From positions 1 to 64,000 of the forward strand of contig NZ_FMBC01000002.1 in NCBI RefSeq assembly GCF_900094795.1: a stretch of 64,000 bases of DNA, given 5' to 3'. The DNA comes from Kosakonia oryziphila. Its GTDB lineage: Bacteria > Pseudomonadota > Gammaproteobacteria > Enterobacterales > Enterobacteriaceae. Below are positions 52,138 through 60,348 of the stretch, piece after piece. Made by a program: the position numbers and the translations under genes. The first letter of the stretch is position 1. Every line of letters begins with the position of its first letter. The notes beneath the pieces were generated by a model. The model was not told where the DNA came from, did not search any database, and saw nothing but the letters and a program-made list of their open reading frames with translations.

Positions 52138-53040
52138 TTACTGCTTCAGTTTGGGATCGAGCGCGTCACGCAGACCGTCACCCATCAGGTTAAATGCCAG
52201 CACCGTCAGCAAGATCGCGAGGCCCGGGAAGGTCACGACCCACCAGGCACTCTGCGCGAACTGCAACACGTCGGAGAGCATAGTGCCCCACTCCGGTGTT
52301 GGCGGCTGCGCACCCATGCCAAGGAAGCCAAGGGCGGCCATGTCGAGAATGGCGTTCGAGAAGCCCAGCGACGCCTGAACGATCAGCGGCGCGAGGCAGT
52401 TGGGGAAAATATTGACAAACATCTGGCGCATCGCGCCCGCACCGGCAACACGGGAAGCGGTCACGTAGTCGCGATTCACCTCCACCAGCACGGCGGCGCG
52501 CGTGAGTCGCACATAGTGCGGCAGAGCGACGAACGTCAGCGCCAGCGAGGCGTTGATGATCGACGGGCCAAAGATAGCCACCAACACCAGCGCCAACAGC
52601 AAGCTCGGCAACGCCAGCATAATGTCGACGACACGCATAATGATGTTGTCAATAACGCCGCCAAAGTAACCGGCAACCAGGCCGAGCACGATACCCGCAA
52701 TTAGCGACAGTACGACCACCAGACAGCCCACCAGCAGCGACAGACGGGCGCCAAACATCAGGCGCGACAGTGTGTCGCGGCCCACATCATCGGTACCCAG
52801 AATGTGCGCCCAGGTGCCGCCGTCCTGCCAGACTGGCGGTGCCAACAGCGCATCGCGGAACTGATCGGCCGGGTTGTGCGGCGCAAGGAAGTTAGCAAAC
52901 ACGGCGATAATCAGCATGATCAACACGTAGGCCAGGCCAACAACCGCACCTTTGTTGCGTTTGAAATAGTGCCAAAACTCCTGCAACGGCGTCATCGGCA
53001 CCGGTGCAGTAATAACTTTATTTTCAGTAAATTGTGACAT
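52138..53040 (-). CDS. dppC: Dipeptide ABC transporter permease DppC
   Basis: Inner-membrane permease of 300 residues with about six helices. The first is [29 protein letters not shown]. The EAA loop for ATPase contact is seen around [27 protein letters not shown]. It pairs with DppB to form the channel. It lies nine bases after dppB. Confidence 0.97.
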   Translation of the reverse strand: MSQFTENKVITAPVPMTPLQEFWHYFKRNKGAVVGLAYVLIMLIIAVFANFLAPHNPADQFRDALLAPPVWQDGGTWAHILGTDDVGRDTLSRLMFGARLSLLVGCLVVVLSLIAGIVLGLVAGYFGGVIDNIIMRVVDIMLALPSLLLALVLVAIFGPSIINASLALTFVALPHYVRLTRAAVLVEVNRDYVTASRVAGAGAMRQMFVNIFPNCLAPLIVQASLGFSNAILDMAALGFLGMGAQPPTPEWGTMLSDVLQFAQSAWWVVTFPGLAILLTVLAFNLMGDGLRDALDPKLKQ

Positions 53041-53049
53041 GATGGCCCC

Positions 53050-54069
53050 TTACTTCTTATGCCGAATACGCGGGTTCACCACGCCGTAGAGCAGGTCGAC
53101 CAGCAGGTTGACGAGGATAATCATCGTCGCGACCAGCAATACCCCGCCCTGTACCACCGGATAGTCACGGCGTTGCAGCGCATCAATCAGCCAACGCCCC
53201 AGACCCGGCCAGGAGAAGATGGTTTCCGTCAGGATCGCGCCCGCCAACAGCGTGCCGACCTGCAAGCCGATAACCGTCACCACCGGCAGCATGGCGTTGC
53301 GCAGCGCATGCACGATGATCACGCGCATGCGGGTCAGCCCTTTTGCGCGCGCGGTACGGATGTAATCTTCACCCAGCACTTCCAGCATAGAGGAGCGGGT
53401 CATACGCACGATCACCGCCAGCGGAATGGTACCGAGCACGATGGCAGGCAGGATCATATGCGCAAGGGCATCAATAAAATTGCCCTGCTCGCCCCAGATG
53501 GCGGTATCTATCAGCATAAATCCGGTTAACGGATTGCTGTCGTCAAGGAACACCATATCGCTGACGCGTCCGGAAACCGGCGTCAAATTGAGTTGCACCG
53601 AAACCAGCATGATCAACATCATGCCCCACCAGAAGATAGGCATGGAGTAGCCAGTCAGTGCCAGGCTCACCGCAGTATGATCGAAAATAGAGCCACGTTT
53701 GACGGCGGCCAGCACACCCACTGGAATACCCACAGCGACTGCAAAAATCATTGCGCAGATACCGAGTTCCAGCGTCGCTTTAAAACGCGGCACAAACTCG
53801 TCCCACACCGGAAGTCGGCTCTTCAGAGAGATGCCTAAGTCACCGTGTAATACGCCCCAGACATAGTGGACATATTGTTCCCAAAGCGGCTTATCAAGAC
53901 CAAGCTCAGCCAGCAATTGAGCGTGACGCTCAGGAGAGATACCACGCTCACCCGCCATGATCATTACCGGGTCTCCGGGGATCATATGGACAAAGGCAAA
54001 GGTGAGAAGGGTGATACCGATAAACGTTGGGATAACCAGCCCCAGACGTCGGAGAATGAACTGCAACAT
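53050..54069 (-). CDS. dppB: Dipeptide ABC transporter permease DppB
   Basis: Permease of 339 residues from MLQFILRRLGLVIPTFIGI, the E. coli length and start; the frame stays open 57 bases further but without similarity. EAA loop: EDYIRTARAKGLTRMRVIIVHALRNAMLPVV. It ends NPRIRHKK. It is separated from dppA by a 135-bp gap with a hairpin, which fits the higher expression of the binding protein. Confidence 0.97.
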   Translation of the reverse strand: MLQFILRRLGLVIPTFIGITLLTFAFVHMIPGDPVMIMAGERGISPERHAQLLAELGLDKPLWEQYVHYVWGVLHGDLGISLKSRLPVWDEFVPRFKATLELGICAMIFAVAVGIPVGVLAAVKRGSIFDHTAVSLALTGYSMPIFWWGMMLIMLVSVQLNLTPVSGRVSDMVFLDDSNPLTGFMLIDTAIWGEQGNFIDALAHMILPAIVLGTIPLAVIVRMTRSSMLEVLGEDYIRTARAKGLTRMRVIIVHALRNAMLPVVTVIGLQVGTLLAGAILTETIFSWPGLGRWLIDALQRRDYPVVQGGVLLVATMIILVNLLVDLLYGVVNPRIRHKK

Positions 54070-54164
54070 AACCCGGATTCTCAGTAGTGACGCAGCGCCT
54101 GGCGGCGGCGCGTCTGTATTGCTCACAAACAGGAATTCCCTCCGCAGAGGGAAAACGCTTTACC

Positions 54165-54188
54165 CCCTCTCCCGGAGAGGAGAGAGGG
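54165..54188 (-). terminator. Intra-operon hairpin between dppA and dppB
   Basis: CCCTCTC (54165–54171) pairs with GAGAGGG (54182–54188), and a second small palindrome (TCCCTCCGCAGAGGGA) lies at 54137–54152. Such a structure could stabilise the dppA transcript and reduce read-through into dppBCDF. No T-run is visible. Confidence 0.5.
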
Positions 54189-54204
54189 TAGCTATCGTGC
54201 TTAA

Positions 54205-55812
54205 TTATTCGACAGACACGTTTTCGAAGTGGTGTTTGCCTAACGGATCAACAACATAGCCTTTGACTTCTTTACGCACCGGCTCATACACGGTGGAGTG
54301 AGCGACAATCAGCGCCGGAGCCTGGTCATGCATCACTACCTGAGCCTGCTTGTAGAGTTCAACACGCTTGTTGTGGTCGTCGGTTGCGCGAGCCGGTTGA
54401 ATCAGATCTTCAAACGGTTTGTAGCACCAGCGAGAATAGTTGGAACCGTCTTTCGCCGCTGCGCAACTGAACAGGGTGGCGAAGAAGTTATCCGGATCCC
54501 CGTTATCGCCGGTCCAGCCCATCATGACCGCCTGGTGTTCGCCCGCTTTCGCGCGCTTCAGGTATTCACCCCACTCGTAGGTCACGATTTTGGCTTGTAC
54601 ACCGACTTTCGCCCAGTCAGCCTGAATCATCTCAGCCATGCGGCGAGCATTCGGGTTGTACGGACGCTGTACCGGCATTGCCCACAACTCAACGGTAAAG
54701 CCTTTATCCTGACCGGCTTCTTTCAGCAGCTGTTTCGCCTTCTCCGGATCGTAGGTGTAGTCTTTAACGTCGTCGTTATAGCCCCACATGGTTGGCGGGA
54801 TCAGGTTTTTCGCCGCCACGCCAGCGCCCTGGTATACCGCTTTGATGATCGCTTCTTTGTTCACCGCGTAGGTTAACGCCTGACGCACTCTCACGTCATC
54901 AAACGGTTTCTTCTCGGTGTTGAAGGACATGTAGCCAACGTTCAGGCCAGCCTGTTCCATCAGCGTGATGTTTTTGTCCTGCTTCATACGAGCGATATCT
55001 GCCGGGTTCGGGTATGGCATAACCTGGCACTCGTTTTTCTGCAGTTTGGCATAACGTACGGAAGCATCCGGGGTGATGGAGAAGACCAGACGATCGATTT
55101 TCGGCTTAGTACCCCAGTAACCGTCAAACGCTTTGTACAGGATGCGGGAATCTTTCTGGTATTGCAGCAACTGGAACGGACCGGTACCGATCGGGTCGAG
55201 GTCCACTTTCTCCGGCGTACCGGCTTTCAGCATGTTGTCTGCGTACTCTTTGGAGAGAATAGAAGCGAAGTCCATTGCCAGGTCGGCCAGGAACGGCGAT
55301 TCCGGACGGGTCAGCACGAACTGAACCGTATTGTCGTCGACTTTCTTCACTTCGCTAATCAGGTCAGGCAGACCCATACCTTCGAAGTATTCGTAGCTGC
55401 CGCCAGAAACTTTATGGTACGGGTTTTGAGCGTTTTTCTGACGGTCGAAGGAGAACACCACGTCATCCGCGTTGAAATCGCGTGTCGGTTTGAAATCTTT
55501 GTTGTCCTGCCACTTCACGCCTTTACGCAGGTGGAAAGTGTAGGTTTTACCATCGGGGCTGATATCCCACTTCTCAGCCAGGCCTGGGATCACTTCCGTG
55601 GTACCGGTTTTGAATTCCACCAGACGGTTATAAATCGGTACGGAGCTGGCATCATAGGTGGTGCCAGAGGTGAAAAGCTGTGGGTTAAAGCCTTCAGGCG
55701 AGCCTTCAGAACAATAAACCAGGGTTTTAGCCTGCACGCTTGCCGCCACGGTCATGGCCACCAGGCTAAGACCGAGCTTCAGCATCCCTGACTTCTTCAA
55801 GGAAATACTCAT
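54205..55812 (-). CDS. dppA: Periplasmic dipeptide-binding protein DppA
   Basis: Family-5 solute-binding protein of 535 residues that captures dipeptides (and haem in E. coli) and feeds DppBCDF. The signal peptide is MSISLKKSGMLKLGLSLVAMTVAASVQA, with cleavage before KTLVYCSEGSPEGFNPQ. The start at 55812 has TGGAGCAGAATCA before it, the same leader as in E. coli; an upstream extension to 55848 is not needed. It is the first gene of the operon. Confidence 0.97.
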   Translation of the reverse strand: MSISLKKSGMLKLGLSLVAMTVAASVQAKTLVYCSEGSPEGFNPQLFTSGTTYDASSVPIYNRLVEFKTGTTEVIPGLAEKWDISPDGKTYTFHLRKGVKWQDNKDFKPTRDFNADDVVFSFDRQKNAQNPYHKVSGGSYEYFEGMGLPDLISEVKKVDDNTVQFVLTRPESPFLADLAMDFASILSKEYADNMLKAGTPEKVDLDPIGTGPFQLLQYQKDSRILYKAFDGYWGTKPKIDRLVFSITPDASVRYAKLQKNECQVMPYPNPADIARMKQDKNITLMEQAGLNVGYMSFNTEKKPFDDVRVRQALTYAVNKEAIIKAVYQGAGVAAKNLIPPTMWGYNDDVKDYTYDPEKAKQLLKEAGQDKGFTVELWAMPVQRPYNPNARRMAEMIQADWAKVGVQAKIVTYEWGEYLKRAKAGEHQAVMMGWTGDNGDPDNFFATLFSCAAAKDGSNYSRWCYKPFEDLIQPARATDDHNKRVELYKQAQVVMHDQAPALIVAHSTVYEPVRKEVKGYVVDPLGKHHFENVSVE

Positions 55813-56384
55813 TGATTCTGCTCCAATGTGATATGTGTTGTTACCCATGCAATGGGTATGTCCGACAGACCTTTATTAGTTTTTTACCCGGTCTGGTCGG
55901 TTGTGCCCGGAGGCGTTATGAGAGATGGGGATTCCTTTCACAAGGTTGACTGAGTTGCAGTGCAGATTCTCCTTGAAATGCCCCTCATGCCCTACAATCT
56001 GTCAACAGAATGTCAAAACGTCAATACAGGTAACCGGGATTTACAACGACGGTGAGAATCGGTAAACAAAGTTTAAAAAAAGTTCAAGTCTCTATTTTCA
56101 GCAGGGAAATTTGTGCTACCACTGCCATTGTAGAATAATTCGCTTATTAAGCATTCAAATCCAGTGATTAACTTTCATGCAGATTATAAAAAATTTCTTG
56201 CAGAATGATGATTATCTGAGCGATTAATGCCGTGAACGCTAAAGCGCACAGCGAAAAATGCTGGCATTATCCATAAGCAACGCGAAAAAAGATCCAACCA
56301 TATATAAAAAAATACAATGGAATATCGTACAAAATTGTGGACTGGCAGCGAGAAATGGGGATAACGAAGATTTTCGATAATTTC
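55813..56384 (-). promoter_or_regulatory. dppA promoter and leader region
   Basis: About 570 bp without a gene upstream of dppA. The transcript's leader contains an ACAACACA segment close to the ribosome site, as in the E. coli dppA leader bound by the GcvB small RNA. The GcvB link is from knowledge of E. coli and not shown here. I did not assign −35/−10 boxes. Confidence 0.5.
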
Positions 56385-56455
56385 GCCGGATGTCGCTACG
56401 CTTATCCGGTCTACAGGGTCGCGCCAGGCCGGTAAGGCGAAGCGACCGCCAGGCT
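56385..56455. repeat. BIME (paired REP elements)
   Basis: GCCGGATGTCGCTACG followed by CTTATCCGGTCTAC at 56385–56414 is a typical REP unit of enterobacteria. A second, inverted unit (GGCCGGTAAGGCGAAGCG) follows at about 56427–56455. Together they make a small BIME between the dppA upstream region and the IS4-type insertion. Confidence 0.8.
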
Positions 56456-56481
56456 TCTTCCTGGATGCAGAAAGAAAGCAT

Positions 56482-56500
56482 AAAGCCCGACCTTGCGGTT
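56482..56500 (-). terminator. Left half of a terminator split by transposon insertion
   Basis: AAAGCCCGACC TTGC GGTT ends at 56500, exactly where the IS4-type end begins. The matching right half (GGTTGGGC then six T) resumes at 62585. Joining them rebuilds a stem AAGCCCGACC/GGTTGGGCTT with loop TTGC, nearly identical to the proK terminator at 62738–62767. Confidence 0.75.
56490..56500. repeat. Direct repeat flanking the 6.1-kb insertion (left copy)
   Basis: ACCTTGCGGTT here and ACCTTACGGTT at 62578–62588 differ at one of 11 positions. IS4-family insertions make target duplications of about 10–13 bp, so this is the expected size. Confidence 0.75.
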
Positions 56501-57842
56501 TAATGCTTGTCAGTTAAGCTTTTGAAGGTAGCCGTAACGCATAGCGTTGCGGCTTTTTTTTACTGCTCTTGGGTAGTGCCGTGGTCGTCGTCCTGGCAGC
56601 ACGAAGCTTGATGCCATCGCCATTATCTCATCCATCACTTTCGGTATTTCCCCCGGCGCCACACCCGGCAGTGTCTGCAGATGGCTGCGCAGATAAAGCG
56701 CCGACTGTTTAAATCCTGTCTGATAAGGCTCCACTCCCTTCAGGCTGTACGCCATTTGCGCCATCATGAACCGCAGAAGATTGTAAGCCAGTACCACACC
56801 CCACAGTTCCTGCCGTACCAGCGTCGGTTTCTTACTGCGAAGCGTCAGTTCATTATTCAACAGGTGCTGCTTCATCTCCCGGAACCCATGCTCTGTCTCC
56901 CACCTGTGACTGTACAAATCGACGACATCCGCTTTTGGGTATCTCAGCGGGTCGCACATCGACGTCAGTATCTGCACTTTTTTACCGTCTATTTCTTTAC
57001 TTACCAGCCTTGCCGTCAGTGTATCCGGTGCCTCTGCCCATTTCTTTTTCGCCTGAGGGGGACAGATGTAGTTTCACCAGCTCATCCCCGCTTCCCTGGT
57101 GTCTGCTCACCTCATACCGGGCACCTTTACGCAGCGGTATCATCCAGTGCTTTTCTGTCCCCGTCGATTGCCAGCGATGCAGCAGGCCCAGTGCATAGAA
57201 GCCTTTATCCATGAGCGTCAGTGAGTGGTCCGGTGTCTGGTCGATAAGCTTTGCGGCAAGGTCTGTTTCACCGGTCTCTGAGACGCTGTCGAAGGCAACG
57301 GCTGACAACAAGTGGCTGGTCACTTCCATCTGGCAGACCATACGTAACTGCGGCCAGTCGGATGGCTTATTCGCATTCGCTGTGCGGCCGAAAGCAGCAT
57401 CATTTTCTGGTGTGTCAGGCGTTCGCCACCGGGTGCCATCCACAGCCATCAGCGTGAGGCCGTTCCAGCGAGACAGGGGCGTTTTTTCGAACCAGAGCTG
57501 GCGTGTTTTTTCAAACATCAGCCGGATAACATCCTCCCCGAGCCGCTGGCGGGCCTGAACAACGGCACCAGGTGCGACAAAAGGCCGGTTACCGGGCAAC
57601 AGGATATTCATATGGGAAACGAGCTGACTCATGGAGTGAGAACGGAACAGCGCCATTCCGGTGACCGCCCAGACCATCATTTCCATGGAAAGGCGGCGCT
57701 TACGGAGCGTGACGACACCGGTATCTGCCAGACATTCATCAATCAGTTCGGGAGAGAACAGATCTGCGGGTGCCGCGAATTCATGCGGGGTAAATTTGTG
57801 GCACACCACTGGTTAAATAATGCTCTTAACGTACACGGATTT
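56501..57842 (-). mobile_element. IS4-family insertion sequence core
   Basis: An IS4-type end TAATGCTTGTCAGTTAAG lies at 56501–56518. A weaker inverted copy lies at 57825–57842 (12 of 18 positions). E. coli IS4 ends begin TAATGC and contain CAGTTAAG. The element is about 1.34 kb, close to IS4 size. The transposase stop overlaps the left repeat. No target duplication flanks this shorter unit, whereas one flanks the longer unit to 62576. Confidence 0.75.
56510..57809 (-). pseudogene. IS4-family transposase, frameshifted
   Basis: DDE transposase that would be about 430 residues. The first part (57809 leftwards) starts [18 protein letters not shown] and contains the first Asp in [15 protein letters not shown] and the second in [13 protein letters not shown]. 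It goes out of frame at the C-run complementary to 57057–57061. The second part, ending at 56510, contains the YREK-like region YSHRWETEHGFREMKQ with the catalytic Glu. One C fewer in that run would join them (…[30 protein letters not shown]). The break may be real or a homopolymer error. I know of no programmed frameshift in IS4 elements. Confidence 0.9.
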
Positions 57843-58345
57843 CCAATATCCAAACTGCCCCCTGTATGCGCGCCTTCAACCTACTATCTCTGAGTGTAAA
57901 GCAATTTATTGGGAGAATTTACGCTTTAATTTTTTCCCAAAATAACAATATTCCAGAAATAGCGTTTTGTTATAAAAACTTTAGGGTATGTACATTATAA
58001 ATCCGGGTTACAACTTACAAATTTAATATTTATTAAATTGCCATAATAATAAAAGCATCAACCAACCTCTTTAAACACCAGTCATATCAATACATCACGA
58101 GCGTTAATTAAATACTAAAGTAACATATTCTAATGATTTCACCTTGTTGTTTCTGGCACAGAACACACATTTTTGATTGAGACATGATTATTTATCGATA
58201 AAGTAGTTGACCAGAATAACCAATACAGGTGCTGCATATAAAACAGTATCAATTATTAATTACACATCACCTGTGGAAACAGGAGGGACTACTTATATTA
58301 AATATCGATAAATTTTACTCAACGCTATAAAGGAGAATATAAACT
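57843..58345 (+). promoter_or_regulatory. AT-rich region upstream of the bacteriocin gene
   Basis: About 500 bp of very AT-rich sequence without a credible gene, unlike the GC-richer chromosome. It should hold the bacteriocin promoter. At 58232–58246, CTGCATATAAAACAG resembles a colicin LexA box (CTGTATATAAAAACAG) but is one base short and has CTGC, so SOS control is only suggested. A strong AAGGAG lies before the ATG at 58346. Confidence 0.4.
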
Positions 58346-60004
58346 ATGCCAGGATTTAGCTATGATGGTGATAGTGGTGGTTCGGAAGTAAGAATAGATA
58401 TTACGTGTGGAATGGACCGTGGATCTGACGGAAATTGGCATTCATCGTGTGTAGATGATGGCTCAGGTTATAATGGAGGTGGTGGGAATAATTCTGGTAG
58501 TGGCGCAAATCCAGTAGACCCATATAACCCCGACATTAATACTGTTGGTATGAGTGTCAGTCATGGTCGGCAGGGGTACTGGGGTTATCGTCTTATTTCC
58601 GGCGATGATAAAAATAATTATTATCTTAAAATATTTGTCCCTTACGGTGACTCGGAAGCGGCAAAATTTGCAAAAGCATCACAGGATTTACTGGATGCTG
58701 TACAAGCCGAAGAAGCCGCCAAAAAAGCTGCTGAAGCCGCCAGTAGCGAGGATAAAGCAGCCGCTGAAGAGGCTGCTGCTGCTGCGGAGCAAGCACGCGA
58801 AAATGCTGAACTGGAACAGCAAAAGCAACAACGACTTGCCGCGCAGGCCCGGCTTTTTTCTCAGGATATTCAGGCTGTCCGGGGGATTGCTGTTACTTCC
58901 GGTATCGAGGCATCCCCGGTCAGTTTTGCTCTGGCCGGGCTGGGGGGGATTTCATATACAGGTACACCTGCAGCGGTGATACATTCGCGGTTAATGGCAG
59001 CTTTCGCATGGCTCTACAGGATTGCTACAGCGTCCATTGTCGGGCCAGTCACGGCTGTAGTCACTGCGTTGTTCTATACCCCTTCAGTTGGCGTAGGGAG
59101 CGATTTGGTTCCAGGCCGAGACGTCAGCGCCATGATCCCCGGCGATACCATGGGATTGCCGGATGTATCAGAGCTGGAAAAAGCATATGAAACGGGAACA
59201 CCTGTTGCAATGCCGGTTCGTGGGTCACTTGATATGGATGAGGAAAATAAACTCAGCCTCAATCTTGTCAGATCTCCGGTTACAGGTAGTGTCAACGTCG
59301 CGAAAGCTGTAAAAGATGAGCAAACAGGGTATTACAGTTATGCTCTTCCCGATATCCCGGGCGTCCCCCGTCAAACCATTCTGATTAGTCCTGCTGATGC
59401 CCCTGGTGTAAATGGACCAACAGCGCTGACGGGACCCGTTGCTTTACCAGAGCTGGTGGTCAGTACGGGAGATTATGATGGTGATGGGACAGTACCGACA
59501 AATGATGTCCTGCCAACGCCCTGGCCTCTGGACAATGATTTTAATGATATTATCCTGATCTTTCCGCCAGATTCGGGACTCAGGCCAATTTATGTGATGT
59601 TCCGAAGTCCCAGAAATATGCCTGGGACAGTTGGCGGAAAAGGCAAATCTGTTGGAGACAACTGGCTCGGAGGCGCTAGCGAAGGTGAAGGTGCGCCGAT
59701 TCCCAAACAGGTAGCTGATAAGTTGCGTGGGAAAACGTACAGTAGTTTTGACTCATTCCGTAGGGCGTTATGGAAAGCTGTAGGTGCAGATCCTGATTTA
59801 AGTAAGCAGTTCAATTCATATGATATTGAAGTTCTGAAAAAAGGTCATGCTCCCTTGGCTCTATTCAAAGATGCGGCAGGTAAGCGTATTAAAATGGAAC
59901 TTCACCACAAAACCGAGATATCAAATGGCGGCGATGTTTATAATGTGGATAATCTCAATATAGTAACACCTAAACGACATATAGAAATTCATAAAGGAGA
60001 ATAA
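58346..60004 (+). CDS. S-type pyocin/colicin E-like DNase bacteriocin
   Basis: Toxin of 552 residues. Residues 1–60 are Gly/Ser/Asn-rich, like the flexible translocation arm of colicins. Residues about 108–165 are an Ala/Glu/Lys coiled coil. Residues about 290–420 are a pyocin-S translocation domain (VPRQTILISPADAPG and STGDYDGDGTVPTNDVLPTPWP). Residues about 425–552 are a colicin E2/E7/E9-type HNH DNase, with GKGKSVGDNWL, APIPKQVADKLRGK, ELHH (His520, His521) and PKRHIEIH (His545, His549). The His spacing is that of colicin E9. It cleaves DNA in target cells. The immunity gene follows one base later. AAGGAG precedes the start. The receptor is unknown and no lysis gene is visible. Confidence 0.93.
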   Translation: MPGFSYDGDSGGSEVRIDITCGMDRGSDGNWHSSCVDDGSGYNGGGGNNSGSGANPVDPYNPDINTVGMSVSHGRQGYWGYRLISGDDKNNYYLKIFVPYGDSEAAKFAKASQDLLDAVQAEEAAKKAAEAASSEDKAAAEEAAAAAEQARENAELEQQKQQRLAAQARLFSQDIQAVRGIAVTSGIEASPVSFALAGLGGISYTGTPAAVIHSRLMAAFAWLYRIATASIVGPVTAVVTALFYTPSVGVGSDLVPGRDVSAMIPGDTMGLPDVSELEKAYETGTPVAMPVRGSLDMDEENKLSLNLVRSPVTGSVNVAKAVKDEQTGYYSYALPDIPGVPRQTILISPADAPGVNGPTALTGPVALPELVVSTGDYDGDGTVPTNDVLPTPWPLDNDFNDIILIFPPDSGLRPIYVMFRSPRNMPGTVGGKGKSVGDNWLGGASEGEGAPIPKQVADKLRGKTYSSFDSFRRALWKAVGADPDLSKQFNSYDIEVLKKGHAPLALFKDAAGKRIKMELHHKTEISNGGDVYNVDNLNIVTPKRHIEIHKGE

Positions 60005-60005
60005 G

Positions 60006-60263
60006 ATGGCTGGTAAAAAATTTGAAAATTACACAGAAAGTGAGTTTTTTAATTTCATCACGAAAATTATAACTGTGGACTACCCATCAGAGTCTGCACA
60101 TAGCGAAGCTATTTATGAATTTGCACGAATCACTGAATATCCCGATGGATGGGATGTCATCTATCACCCAGCCCCTGGCGCAGATAATTCCACACAAGGA
60201 ATTATTAACACAATAAAAGAATGGCGGGCAGCCAATGGCAAACCCGGATTTAAACCTGAATAA
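60006..60263 (+). CDS. Colicin E-type DNase immunity protein (Im9-like)
   Basis: Protein of 85 residues that inhibits the cognate DNase in the producing cell. It follows the Im2/7/8/9 family along its length: NYTESEFFNFITKII, SEAIYEFARITEYPDGWDVIYHP, and GIINTIKEWRAANGKPGFK. The key Tyr pair of Im9 (YY in IYYP) reads YH here, which could alter specificity. Its ATG follows the toxin stop (TAAG|ATG) with GGAG in the toxin's last codons, so it is coupled. Confidence 0.94.
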   Translation: MAGKKFENYTESEFFNFITKIITVDYPSESAHSEAIYEFARITEYPDGWDVIYHPAPGADNSTQGIINTIKEWRAANGKPGFKPE

Positions 60264-60348
60264 TACCTGACTGATATTAATGTAATGCCTCAGGCGCAAT
60301 GTTTATACATTGCGCAGGGGTGAACTTATCCCTGAAAAGGAGCTTTAT

